A stretch of DNA of 64,000 nt from Taiwanofungus camphoratus (lineage: Eukaryota > Basidiomycota > Agaricomycetes > Polyporales > Taiwanofungaceae): positions 558,001-622,000 of the forward strand of contig CP021228.1 in the NCBI GenBank assembly GCA_003999685.1. The letters are read 5' to 3'. The notes beneath the pieces were generated by a model. That model was not told the origin of the DNA. It saw only the letters and a program-made list of their open reading frames with translations, and did not search any database. Position numbers and translations under genes: made by a program. Every line of letters starts with the position of its first letter. Within the stretch, counting starts at the first letter, position 1. Below, piece after piece: positions 33,045-46,129 of the stretch.

Positions 33045-33746
33045 AATAGCAGTGAACGAAGCGGATTGAATTCAGGGCCTAATCAGGACTGGTCGTGCAA
33101 GTCGTTTTAGCACTCGTTCTCGCCGCGTCCCCTGATATGCTTCTCATATAAAAAGCCCGCCAGGAACTAGCTTTGCTGACTGATGGCCTTTCCACAAGTG
33201 ATTAGAGAGAAATTACCTTCATTTCGGATTGTAAAGGCGGAAGAACTGATACTGAACATAGAAGATTTCATGTTCAAGTTGCACATGGTGGTCTTGAATT
33301 GACACAATTATGGGTAGCACGGTGTATGCCTTACCAAGTACTGTACAGACTGGTGAGGATTCAGAGAGCACAATGATCCGGAACTTTAGTCACCATATAC
33401 TACTCAACATTAACAGATCTACATTGTACTGATGCCGGCAGTGAACGTGCAACAAAGGATAGGAGATGGGAAAGTATTGAACAAGGTAGTCTAGCATGAT
33501 TGTCTCTTCACCCTCGAGCCTTCAGTCAAAGAGAATGGAAGCTTGAGTAAAGCGGGAGTATCCAACCGGGAACGTACGAAAATGAAGGGTAATAATCAAA
33601 TGCAGGGGATATCCACGAGTACGAAAAATATTGTAAGTATGGACAATGCAGCAAAACGCGATGCAAACAAACGAATGCAGGATTAACGAAACAGGGGGTC
33701 TGGTCGTTCTGCGAGAAGTGGCGGCCCGGTAGCGTAGAGCCCTGCC
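33045..33746. other. Gap between thiol peroxidase and LRR gene
   Basis: 700 bp with no recognised gene. Promoter of the peroxidase gene and 3' flank of the LRR gene. Confidence 0.45.
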
Positions 33747-36700
33747 TCACTCTGACTCCTTAGAACTGTTCGGCAGTCGTCTGCCTAGGAATGACTTCAG
33801 CTGCACAGAGGGTGAATTCGGGCTCGTGGTGCCAGAACTAGGACTCTGGGACCAATCCTGCAGCCTCTCAGGGTTAGATGTGGCATGCTGGGTGTCAATT
33901 GTACCGGTCGTTGAAGATGACGACCGCGAACGGCGTATGTAAGGGCGAGGTGGCGGCTTTTTCTCTTGCGGCGATACTGGAGACGACGTGGGTGGTTCAG
34001 AACCAATTTCCACGCCGAGCTCATCTACCACTGCCCGAGGAGGGGGGCGCTCAACCATCGCCTCCAGAAGCTACGCGTACAGCATCAGCAAGACCTGAAC
34101 ACGGTATTGAGCTAATGAACGACTTACCTCTCTCCGGAGTTCTTCGCCATCGTACTCTCCTTCCATCTCCTCCGGACCAAGTAGGACGGTGCCCTTGCGG
34201 AAAACTTCGCCTTCCTCTGCAACCCAGCTCCTGGACCTGAGATTCATATTTCGACGACACGTAATCAGCATCGCGAAGATGAACGAAAGCAAACTAATTG
34301 TAGCTAATACCCACCGGTCTGTAGGAGAGATGACTGTCTCAGCAGAATGCTGAGCGGTGAGTGGATGTTGCCCATCGCCATCCTCATCGTCAGACTCGGT
34401 GATCAGGAAGGTCGGACTAAGCACTTTCTCCGGCTTTTCAGGCTCTGCTCGAGCCCTACCTTTGCCTTTGTCTACACGTGGGGTAGCCGGCTCCTCATCG
34501 TCAAAATCCGTAGCAACAACCTCGCTTTCATGGTTGTCCACCGTGTGTCCATTTGCGACTGGTTCTGCCTCTGCATCACCGTTCACTTTGCCATTTTCGA
34601 TTCGGATCCCAAGGCCATGCAGTGTCAGACTTGGTTTCTGTGGAGCACAGCGTGTCAGCAGAGCTGTTAAGTCATCATTCACGGTTAGCAGTTCCTGCAG
34701 GCGAGCAGGCTCCGTGATCGTCTCAATCATTACAACAAGTGATTTCTGCAAGTCTTTGGCAATATCCAGAAGTTCAGAGTTACCGTATTGGATGGGGGAG
34801 ACAGGCGAAGATGAGGACGATGGCGAGCGCGCAAGCACGTCTTCTAATTGAGTCTTGCATGATCGCACCCGACTGAGGATTTCGGCCTGGCTCTGTTGTT
34901 CCGCGGAAGGGACGTCAGACGGGTTTCTTGAACGGACAGGCGAAGTTGCAATAGGGTCATCAACCTTTTTCTGGTCGTCCTTCCGGATGGACTTGGCCAG
35001 TTCACTCTCCTCGATCATGCCCCAAACACCCTTGCCCTGTCCTCGCCCGCTAGAACCGTCCGAATTTGTGGTGTATGAGTTTTTCTCCGCTTCTTCAGTG
35101 TTTCGTACGCACGAATTGAGAATATCGCGGCACATTCTATAGGGGAAGATATAATTCGAGAAACTCAGAACAGACTATAGGGGCTTACCGGGCCATCCCC
35201 TCATCACCTGGAGGAATATTCAAGTCGAGACATCGCATTGTGTGATTTGCTTTGAGACCGGAGCTAAGCGCCATGACCCCCGCAAGGTCTAAATTATTCA
35301 TAGTAAGATCCAAATGGAGCAGTGATGTGGACTCCGGTAAGAATTCCGCGAGTGCTATCGCGCCGGCGGAAGTCATGGATGTAGATGATAGAAATAAGCG
35401 TTTTAATGCATCGTTCAAGGTGAATGCCGTTCTCAGCGACTGAATCTGTGGTTTGGTTTAGCGCTCATGACGAAGAGAATCAAAAGACAGCCAACCCCTT
35501 CCAGACCAGGACCGCAGCATGGATTCTTGCTAAGGTCTAAAGTTTCCAGCGATGAATTATATTTCTGCGATCGGAGTATCAGCAGATGGACCTCGTCACC
35601 GAGATCAACATACCAGTGCCTCAGCGACAGCGATCAAGCCATGAACATCAAGTTTATTTTCGCTCAGATTAAGTACTTTGAGCGTCCGATTACGCTTAAG
35701 CACTTGCGCGATGTAATTGATGCCAGTCTGTGAGCACAGGGTAAGGATTTTGTAATACCGGCGGAATGAAATTCGAGCACAACCTACTCACCCGAATATC
35801 GTTACCCCTCAGATCCAATGTTCGCAGCGCGCCAAGGCGAGGCAGGCTATCCAAAGCCCGTACCTTGTCTAGGAGCGCAGCACTCGGACCATGATCGTAA
35901 TGTTGCGGCGCCCCCTGCCCATGTGGACGTGACACGCTTATCGGCACAGGTGGTACTGGGTGTCGCGTCGTCACACCACCCTGCGCGGACGAGGTGATGA
36001 TCGGTATCTGCTGGCCAGTCGGAGACAGTAGATTTGCGCTCGCAAAGGCTGCTGCTCCCGGAGCGCGTTTGGAGCGAGGGACGTAAGGCGTATACGTTGT
36101 ATGCGGGCCCGTCTGAGGATGACGAGGCGGCGGAGGGAGCGGGCCTGCGCGAAGGGGCGGTGTGACCGTCCCGTCTGTACTCGGAAGAGAGATATGTGAT
36201 GCTAACGACGGCGTTGAAGGCGGAGATGAAAAAGGTGAAACTGGGCTTGAAGCAGTGGGCGACGTCGGATTAGAGTTTCCGTTCGCCGCAGGGTAGCGGT
36301 CAGGGTAGTCTCTGATCATTAATGCGATCGCGACTGCACCCGTCGCGTTGATGCGGTTATGCCGCAACGAGATATTGCGCAGCGACGATTTCCGCACCGT
36401 GTTCGCTGAGCCGACCCATGAGAGCTGCGTAATTGAACGTGAGTGGTAAGAGGACATACCAAGCGAATCCAGCGCCGTTGGCTTGAGCGTACAGTCATCC
36501 AGACGCAGCGACACTAATCCAGTGTTGGGTGCTTCCGATAGAGCGGCAACAATATATTCTACCGACCGCTTGTCGAGTGAGTTCTGCGACAAGTCCAAAA
36601 ACTGCAAGCTCCTGGCCTGCGGAGGATGTCATGTCCTGTCTCACGTTGATGCGCTGATGACCTACCTTCAAGACATATGCACCGATCAAGCGAAACGCAG

Positions 36701-37529
36701 AAGCCTTTAGGCGCCGATTGGAAGCAACTGACAGAAATGTGAGGCCGTTTGGGATCAGCAGGGCATGTAACATCGGCTTCAAGATCTGACCACGAGCCGA
36801 ATGAGACGCAAACAGGAGACTGTTATTGAAAACGCACATGTTCATCCAAATCACACTCCTTAAACACAAGCTTGCGGAGGCCCCATTCGATCGTAAAAAC
36901 ATCGGACAAGACGGCTGCTGACCCTATGGTGAGCTGGACACCTGACAGGTCTACGGTACGAGGATGAGTGCCTGTAGCACGCTAGCAGATAAAGTCAGTC
37001 CCGAAGCTTACACATGCGTCATATCACCTCAACGTATGTATCCGTTTGAGGCTCGGGCGTGGCGACACACCTTGAACGCAGCAGAAATGCCTGGATCTGG
37101 CTTCTCCTCTCGACCGACACAGCACTCTCTATAGAATGACTCGACCTTATCAAGACTCCACCACTCCTCAGGGGCACTAGAATCTGAACCAGAAGAATTG
37201 CCTCTGACAATACGCCGCCTTCTCTCAGCTTCGCGTTCCTCGATTGACCTCTTCTCTTCCCTGAGTGTAGGGGTCGAGGGTGGGTTCGTTGCCAATATGG
37301 GATAGACCGTGGTCATCTCTGGCAAAATAAAATGAGCTCTCTTGAGCGCTGCCGACTCATCCTGGCTCGCATCAGGTTGTTGAGAAGGCAGAAGCTTGGA
37401 CAGTCGCGCGAGTGAAAAGAACGATTGCTGGGGTGGAGGAGGGCGCTTTAATATGGACTTGCCGGGAGTCGGGATAGTCACAGCAGATGATGAAGGAGAT
37501 GGGGACAGCATTCCTGTCGCATGTCGCAC
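33747..37529 (-). CDS. Large leucine-rich-repeat protein (RNI/PPP1R37-like)
   Basis: A multi-exon gene of roughly 1,000 residues. The N-terminus ('PTPGKSILKRPPPPQQ', 'RAHFILPEMTTVYP') is basic and Pro-rich. The middle has ribonuclease-inhibitor-type repeats: 'GLRKLVFKECDLDEH', 'SLQFLDLSQNSLDKRSVEYI', 'LVSLRLDDCTLKPTALDSL', 'LRNISLRHNRINATGAVAI', 'LRTLDLRGNDIR', 'LKRLFLSSTSMTSAGAIAL' and 'LLHLDLTMNNLDLAGVMAL'. A Pro/Ser-rich insert of about 130 residues splits the repeat block. The C-terminal third is charged and disordered. An apparent membrane helix near 34330-34260 lies in an intron and is not part of the protein. The layout resembles PP1 regulatory subunit 37 and fungal relatives, but a canonical RVxF site is not clear, so the role is uncertain. 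The start may be at 37529 or at the Met of 'MLSPSPSS'. Confidence 0.8.
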
Positions 37530-39743
37530 TGTTCCAGAAGCAAAGCGTTATGAAAAGTAGCTCAAGATGCGAATGATGCAACCTCTTCAGCTAACTTTCG
37601 ATGCAGGGTACACGATAAACTTACCGACCGCATGGCTATATTCCCAGTTTGGGCTTATAAATCACATATTTTATTAATCGGAAGCTTAACTATTGTGTTG
37701 TGGAATTCTCACATATGAAGATACGCGGATTCGGAACATATATAGGACAACAGACACGGGCGACTATTCCCACCACAAGGAAACAGTAACAGCAGAACGA
37801 ATCTCGAGACATGTATCTACTATACCAAACCCCCAACCGAACCCAATTCCACCCAACAATAGACTGTTCCTCGGACTTAGGATAAATCAGTGGCGCATTT
37901 TAATGCCTACTATTTGTACTTACTAGGAAACACCGCGTACTAGCTTACTTGTTGCGGTATATAAATGCTAATTTCATCATCACCATCACCATCATCATTG
38001 TGTTGTGGAAGCCACAAATTTTCCTTAATGTTTCTAATCCAAAAATCTGGAAGCATTATAAGAAAAACCAAATGTTCCGACAGACTTCTGAGATGTTTCC
38101 AGAATTTCTTCATTATAGACAAAGAAAATTTGTGGAAGTATCATGGGTGTGCCATTTAGTTTTTTTGTCTTGACAAAAGCAGCCTGTGTCACTGTGATGA
38201 TAACTAGCCACACCCAGATATATGAGTGTCTGGAATTTGACAACTGGTGAGTACTTTGTTTCATTGGAGGTGAACTGCTAGGGGGTCTCTAACATCACAC
38301 ACCCTGGTGTTTTGCAGGTGAGAAGAGTGGTTGTCAACCAGTTCCTAGCCAAATGATTGCGGTTAAGACTCATTAGATTGCGCTTGGTAAGATGGACGTT
38401 ATGTATTGGTAATGAGAATATAGCACACAGTCCGAATACGAGACTGGATGTATCTGAACAGTAAGGAAATCCACCTCCATACGCGTTGTTTTAAATTCAA
38501 AGAAAGTCAGTGAGTAGACGATATTGTCTTTTGTCTTACAAGTTTACGAAATTTTTATCAGGTCCCGTTTATATATTTGTAAGATTTTTGTTAGGATTCT
38601 ATGCATACATTTATATTGTAGGTCTGACGATAAATGCTGACAACGAGACCCCCAATTTAACATATTATAGCACTCCACTGAAACAACTTGCTGCATGAAC
38701 GAGCACATTGGGATTCCTATGCTGAACCTGAGATGATTTCTGATTTGCTCAGGCTGTCAGGCTATACTCTCTTTCACGAACACCTTCTGAATCTCCCCAG
38801 CTTACGACGATCTTGTACATGTTCCATGTCATGGAACCTATGCTAGACTGGAACAATTTGAATACTCTATGGTGGGAGTTCTATTCGGCCACGCAATAGA
38901 TGATTCCCTTCTTGCTGCTTACAAGCATATTTCACGTTCAACAATTTGATCTAGTGTTGTCTGCTTTCAGACACTCTGAAACTGTAGCAGTCCAGTCACG
39001 GCAATTTTGGTTGTCGAACGCAGACCTGACAATAGAGCCACCAATAGTGGGCACGAAGCACTATTCTGAAGGCAAGACAAGTGGCTCCCCATTCCCACGT
39101 TCCTAGATGGTCATATCTCATCACCTCCTGAAAAAGTAATCATTTTCCTTAGCAGAAGAGCGGTACGTTGCTAGGTTGTCGGATATGCCCTCGAGATAAT
39201 TTTTACGCCTGAACGCAACATCAAGAAGTAGTACAGTGCAACTGATTTCCAAGATGGGGGTAGGAGAAGCAAGTTGTCCAAGGTTCCTAATTTTGTCCCT
39301 CGTCGACAAGCTCCACTAGTCAAGAATGGTTCCCTTCATTTGTCAGCAGAAATAGGCTAGTTGCACCCTCGTGCTCGAGACAAGTTCTATCATACCATGC
39401 ACTTTTTCTCGGCGCTCGCGTCTATCCGGAAGATGTGTAGAAACCTAATATCTTCGTTGTGGTCATAATCAGACTTTTCCCCACCATTTCAGCGCACTCG
39501 CAACTCATCCATGAATTGCATTTCTTAGTCTAAATAAAGTTACATTAAATAACGTCTATGTAGGACACTTTGGAAATATGAAAGAATATGGCCCTTCTGG
39601 GACAGGATGAAATGGAGATAAGGGAGAACATAATCGTCATGTGCCTCAAAATAATAGGTAAGCAAATAGTACGGTATCGATTTTAGTTGGTTCTAAGGCT
39701 ACGTGACGTGGATCTATTGTATAATAGAATGAGTCTGATCCGG
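37530..39743. other. AT-rich gene-free stretch with hairpin element
   Basis: No gene recognised. Contains a 124-bp long-inverted-repeat element at 38012-38135. Sequence around 37900-38700 is visibly more AT-rich than neighbouring genes. Confidence 0.5.
38012..38135. repeat. 124-bp imperfect hairpin (MITE-like)
   Basis: The left arm starts CCACAAATTTTCCTT and the right arm ends with its near-exact complement. Homology of the arms continues inward ('AAATCTGGAAGCATT' against 'AATTCTGGAAACATC' on the opposite strand). AAG flanks both ends. Nothing is encoded. Confidence 0.7.
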
Positions 39744-40585
39744 TCAAAACACATCCATATAATCTTTACACTTCTCCCACAGCCTGACCCACCTATCACT
39801 GTTCCATTGTCTAATCCTTGCCCAACCGTCGTGAGGAGATACACGCTCGATCCAGATCCTGGAAGAGGCTGGTAAGAGGTGCCAAGGGATGGCAAAAGAA
39901 CGGTACGCACAAAACTGAACACAACGCAAAATCTGCGTAGCTTACCTCATGACCCATAGCAACGACGCCGTTGCCTTCCGCGTTTTTATCGAGGATCATG
40001 GCGAGAAAGTCGAATTGTTCCTTGACCGCCCGCCAAGCCTGTTCCCTCTGTGGGGGAGCCAGCTGGACAGATGATGGGCGGAAGTGCGCTTGGCTCCTTT
40101 CAGGTAACGCCTGGTGGGTTAAAGGCACAAGGATCGGGAGCAATGGTTTCGCAAAAATCTCTTGGATATAATGGACAAAAAGGGACTGGAGCGCGCGTGA
40201 ACCCTCTGGAAAAATTGGCCGTGCAGGATATGTGATCTCTAGATACTCGGCGATGATGTTGGCGTTGGACAGGACAGTAGGGGAGGCGATAGACCGCAGA
40301 GGGTCCAATATTACGGGTAAAGTATATACCGCACGGCCGTCGCTTCTGCGGGACGTTGGAGGTGCACCTATGGCGCGCAAGGTAGCTTCAACTTCGGAAA
40401 ATTCAACCCACACCGTACGGTAGTGGAGGCGTTTGTAATTCAAGATAAAGCTGGATTTAGAATGGATGAAAAAGGGTGCCTCTATAATGCAATGTTGACA
40501 CATACCGTATACGCCATATATTTGGGGCCCATGGCTGCGGTATGGTTGAGGGAACATCATACAAAGTAATCAGAGGCTGAGACAT
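39744..40585 (-). CDS. Glutathione S-transferase, fungal etherase-like (FuA) type
   Basis: Three exons join 'LYDVPSTIPQPWAPNIWRIR' to 'FILNYKRLHYRTVWVEFSEV', and further down 'SYADFALCSVL' to 'IWIERVSPHDGWARI', ending 'WEKCKDYMDVF'. Seen: an N-terminal thioredoxin-fold half with 'YTLPVILDP', 'SNANIIAEYLEITYP' and 'PEGSRALQ', then a helical C-terminal half. Family knowledge: fungal etherase-like/FuA GSTs are expanded in wood- and litter-decaying basidiomycetes and are thought to conjugate or bind plant-derived aromatics and lignin fragments. The substrate here is unknown. The start was chosen at 'MSQPLITLYDV', the usual family beginning, not the upstream in-frame Met at 40660. The last intron uses donor GTGCGT and acceptor CCAG. 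Confidence 0.92.
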
Positions 40586-43500
40586 TGTTGTATGATGCAT
40601 GGATGCATCCCGTTCATTTAAAACCAGTAGATGAGCGCAGCACTTGTGCACAATAGTCAAGACAACGTAGAGGATTGGCGGCTAACGAAATCTATCCGGG
40701 TCTTTTCAGTCACGATGTTCATCATCCCGATTCCGAAGGTCTGACGTCGACTCCAGAGCACATTCCTAGAACAGCCTTCTAAAAACGCGTCCCGGTGAAT
40801 GTGAATGTAAAGAACATACCGGGGGCGTTATGTCCGGATGACATCGAGTCATTGGGAACCGCGACGAGGTAACAGCCTCCAACTTACAGCCTTCACATTT
40901 CTAAATCCTGTCATAGCGGGAATCAGGAATTGGCGCCTATCAAGGCCAGATCCTGAAATTTATGGAGGAAATTTTATTCCATGAAGCTGGTGATAACCCA
41001 TGATGTCGCGACAGCTGTCTCCAATACGCAGGCAGAGGGCTAAAGAGTACTTAACAAGTTCTGCAAGGCTCGGCGTTATGACCGCACTACAGGAGAAGTT
41101 GTCTTAGCGGGAAGTCGGTAGTTCCCGAGTTATCATCGCCACCGCCACAACTTTCCAAGCTTGTCACCTAGATCGTAAGCTCAGTAACTGAAAGCGAGAT
41201 CCCGGAATGTCTACACCTTGCGCTCGATACTTTAATTTACATGATAGGACAACCATAGATCTACCCATGCATGCGCACTGTTGTTTACATGAAGTTTTAT
41301 ACGCCCCAAAGTCCTGTAAGTGTTTGTGTCACGGCTAGATTTGACTGTGAACTCATGTTTCTGATACGATTTCGAAGCTATGCCTTGCACAGGCTATCAT
41401 CCGATGGCAGTGGAAGAGCGTAAACGGTTCCACCAAATATCTAAACGATAAGAGTACTAGGGTAATGACCTCGGATCAGTCTGGAGTCATAACAAGTCAG
41501 TCGACTAGTAATTGGCCATGCGTCAACTTGAACTCAAGACAGCTAATTTCCACCCTCGTTCTGGTGGCAGAGCGCATATTCTGCGGCCCATAAATCACCG
41601 TCTCTAAAGCTTCAATTGCTTATGAACTTGGTATAAAGATGGTAGCCTTGCCAGCTGCTGTTCATCGAGTACTTAACTCCAAAATAACCACGATTGTCGT
41701 GTACGCAGTGATGAGCCCACGATTGTTTATTATGACAAATCAAAATCCGTTGTCCATCACGTTGGGACCTGCACGGCTCACCCCCAGACAAATTTCAAGG
41801 TATGCCACGAGATCGTTAATTATTTAGAATATGAACCCCATACGGCAGTGCGACGGCCCTTCTACTTGCAAATTTCAGGTTGACGTGACCAGTTTGGACC
41901 AATGGCGCAGAATATCCATGTCGAATCTATTCCGTTCCCAGGTAAATCTTGATTCACATTCATATTGAGGTATCGTGAACGGGGCTCCTAGTTTCAATTC
42001 GAAACGGAAGCGGTTCGTCAAGAAAAACTGGGAGATGTGCGAGAGATTTGTTGTCGGCGTCGAAACGCAATGCATGGCATCTCGATAGATTGAAAAGGGG
42101 TAAGCTGTTGCGCTGTTGAGCCACGACATACACTTTGTGTCATTCCAGACCGAAAAGATAATGGGCGCTGAATTGATGACCGATAACACTTTTCAGCGGC
42201 ATCCGAGCGCTGGGCGCGTAAACATGTAGGCCCAATAACGGCATCTGCAAATAAAGAGAATATGCTTTTTCTTTGGGCGCTGATGCATATCTCGTCCGTA
42301 AGTCCGTTGGCGATTGATCTCTGGTTTCCCCATTGGACCCTGTCACTGCAGTTGTTGGAATCCGGGCGTCATTCGGAGTTGTGTACAATAGCTGTTGTCA
42401 CTCGCACGAACCCGGCGATTTGTTTAGGTTTGTATTTCCTTTGAACCGATGCTAACGAGAGCAGTGCCGCTACCTTCCTGAAGGCCACAAAATTTGCGGT
42501 TACGCAGCCTTGGTTTGCTGGTTCTTTTGTTCCAACTGACAACTTTGTTCCGCCGGAGGGATTTCAAAGAAGGAAGGCTCTGTGTAACTCAGTCGTCGTC
42601 AAGGGACTTGGACCCACACTGTCAGATTGAATGGGCTTTGTTGGAAGACGAATCTCCTCGGTGAAAGGCTCTGGTAAGTACGACACGCTCCTTGAGGCAA
42701 GCGCTTTCTCTACACGTAACCTCGTGAGTAGGATCTTGAGGCTGCATCAAGACATTCCGCGTGTCTGCGGTGAATACTGCTGGAGAGCATATGGGATGCA
42801 GCAAGTTAGCGAACTGTCTCAGCGTTCGGTATGTCAGTGAAACACGATCCTCCTTCTATTGTCACCTGTATTTTCTGATGCGTACTATAGTGCACATATG
42901 GTCCACTTTGGCATTGGAGCAACACACAGATGACACCTACCGCATAACATTTCAATCAAGATCGCAGCAAGCCTGCCTAGAAGCTCCCTGTGGACCAGGT
43001 TTCCTGATCATCACTGCTAGAAACCATCTGTCTGTTGGCTGACAATTTCATGAACAGGGGCAGCCAAGCCAGTACACGCGGAACCAGCGCTCCACCGCCT
43101 CGATTCTCGCCCATTGACAAGACTCACATTTTTTACTGTCCCTCGACCTTTCTTGAGAGACGTATGTCTGCCATATATGAATACATCCACTCACACGGCT
43201 CAAAGGGTTTTGGCACTCTGAAGTCCAGGCTTATGAATATTCTCCGTGGGCGGATGATATGGATACAGATTCATGCAAAGATCGTCGGTGTTCACTGTCC
43301 CTTGATCCCACACAGAAGCTGCTCAGCAACTCGCCCACGCCCGCTTGTTCAACACAATGTGCTCGGGCGCTGACCTTTAGCGGCTATCCTCTGTGTCAAT
43401 TTCAATTAGTCCTATTGGAAGTCCATAACCACGCTGTGACAAACCTGGCTCAGTAACTCCATCACGGCTGCAGCCTCACCCTCTTTGGGATTACCTGTAT

Positions 43501-46129
43501 GTGGACGCAGAAGTATCGGCTCATATTCGCAGGTTTGAAGCCCCAATGCTTCTCAAAGCTTGGGATGCGTGAATTGGTGTCATCAGCCTGGCCCCCGCAG
43601 CTACTCGCGGACAACTATCGCCCAGCTTTCTCGCAACTTCTTAGCGTCTTCTCCGGATGGTTACGTAGTTTTCCGCGGTCAGCGTCCCGCGATAGCGCCC
43701 TCAAATCTGCATGAGCATCTGCAACATTGCGTATGCATATTCAGGAAGTAACTGTTCATTATCAGAAGAATGCACCACATCGTTCCCACCTCCGTCCACA
43801 TATGCGATATGTCCGCAATGCACCTTGTCCCGAATCGTAGCCTCAGGGAAGAGCGCCCCAGGAAGCGATTGTAGCCCTCGTGAGTTTCGTCGTCTACAAA
43901 GCGCTCATAATCAAGGTTTGACCCCGCACGCTATGATTATGACCAATGAAAAGCATATTCCTCCTACCTCTGGCTACCGTGTAATCAGTTAGAATCGATT
44001 CAGTTTAAACAACCCACTGATGAATCTATGAGTGAGTATACTTGTCCAACTTACAATGTGAGGGCAATTTTTCACGGTGTGCCCAGATTGGCCGAGTCTC
44101 ATCAATAGGACAGGTTTCTAATGTCTCCTGATCTTGTGTTCTGGGAAAGATCCGGGAGGATGCGGGTTCGGTCGCACGATTGTCGAGGATGTACGTCACA
44201 TACGTCACTATACTGTATGAATGCCAACTACACTCATATTAGGGGGCTCAAGAGACGTGATGGTAACCGAGTTACGAACTTGAGAACACAGATCGATGGA
44301 TGCTCATATAGACTCCTTGACAGAATAATTTCGCTCTACAACATGGGTCACGGGATCAGCCAAGGTATGACAACATGCGAGAACTGGCTATTTAAGTACG
44401 GGAAGGAAAACATGCTTCCTCGACCGCGTCAAACCTCGTCTTTGACCGGAACCACTGTAATGGCTCAACCGACGGACGCTCCACAGTAAACGGAGTGTGG
44501 CTCACCCATCATCTAGTCATCCAGCCGGTATTGGCAGAGTAGCCGTAAACGAAGGTGTGCAAAATTTCAAGCTTCTTGTTGCACACGTGAATGTATGTTT
44601 TGATACGCCCAGCCAGGGCTGCGAGGTAGGTTGGTTCCGCAACAGCCGGCGGAATGCCAGGCACGTAGTTGCACCCTATGAACTTGGAAATTCGCACCTG
44701 CACGGCGGTTATAAGTAGCATGCATTAGTCACAGATCCCGAGCGGCCCCAGGGCAGTTAAAGCAAACGCTCAGCGGTGTATTCGTCATGAAAGGGCCCAA
44801 ACGGCCCACCGCAATACACATGTCTGAGCTCCGAACACTGGCATTTTTACAAATTAGTGTTGATGTCCCGATGTAAATACAATGCTGCATGCAAAGACAT
44901 GGTGCAGTCAGGGTCAGTCCCTTACCGGGGTATGTCTGACCGTGTTGCCGTATCCAGCGTTGTTCGAATAGATATCACATATTGGACACAACTCCAGTGC
45001 CGAACAGAACACATTGGTCTCCTAGTACTCTGTGGTAACAAGTCATGAACAAGTGACGGCCCAATTGTTTCGCCTATCCGGCGACGAATCGAGCCAGACT
45101 GGTAATAATAATTGGATTGGAATATACACACATCAGGCTGAAAGCAAGCTAGTAGCGACAAGCCAGCTTGATCTCGCCGTCTCCCTACGTCAATGCAACA
45201 ACGGTGTAGAAAACCTCGAGAAACAATTGCCATACAGTGAGATCACGAGTCGAACGAGGGATGTGCACACAAGCTTCGAATGCGATACGATGGTGGCACC
45301 GAAGCCGACGGGGTCGCGGTTGCGCGACAAACCCATGTATTGTCCGCATGCACTCTTCAGAGGGGCATGTAATGCAAACAGCATTGTGGCACAAGGCGAG
45401 TAAATTTGTGCTTGTACAGATCTAAGGCTCCGTAACCAGGTCCGAGCCGGTGAGCTTGAGAGTATTGGAAGTATATGCCTGCTTTCTCGGGGTTGCCTCG
45501 GGTTTGGTTCACTTGGATGGAAGATTTCTCCGGTGTCTAGTCTGTTATAGATTTGTGTCGTCCTTAAGCCGCTCTCAGGTCCAAGACTCAAGAGCGCCAG
45601 GTGAGTCGTATTCAGACCGAAGAACGGCGTACCAGTAGCGCAATGATCAGTCAAGGTTACCGACATTGCTGACATGACATAAGCTCGGTCATGCACGTTC
45701 GTTGGGATGCGTGGAGGTCCGAAAATGCCTTGCATGCTGTCTAGCCTACCTCGGTCCCCATGCATTGAGACAGACGCCACTAATAGCACCTGAGCGCGCC
45801 CGGAACGGACTGGATTTCTCATCGACGTCCGACCTGCGTGCGAAGGATTCAAGCCAGACAGGAGAAAGTATGGTAAAAGTAGTGAGTAAAAGCGAGTGAA
45901 GTTGGTAAAACTTGAGTCAGAACCGTGACTTGGCCCGCAGGAGCATATGCCAATGGTGCGGGGGATGACTGAGCTGCGCGTTGGATTATGGGAGCGTTGC
46001 AGACGCGAATGGTAGTCCGGCCCGTGCCGAGCCCTGATCACGGTGAGATCACCCGCGCCATGTTACTACCGCCCGCTCCTCTAAAGTCGACCACCTCTCC
46101 ATCGCTCTTGTACCGCAACCACCACCATC
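40586..46129. other. 5.5-kb region without a supportable gene
   Basis: I found no conserved domain on either strand. A frame at 43035-43373 ('FLERRMSAIYEYIHSHG') reads somewhat protein-like, and a 283-codon minus-strand frame (46041-45190) is the longest. Neither has a recognisable family or good splice context. The last few hundred bases form the transaldolase promoter. Confidence 0.4.

Noticed and set aside
34260-34330. Transmembrane helix in the LRR protein
   Set aside because: It lies in an intron. Splicing joins 'SPTDR' to 'SRSWVAEEGE'.
45190-46041. 283-codon minus-strand open frame upstream of transaldolase
   Set aside because: No recognisable motif, odd composition, overlaps the transaldolase promoter. 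Likely chance.
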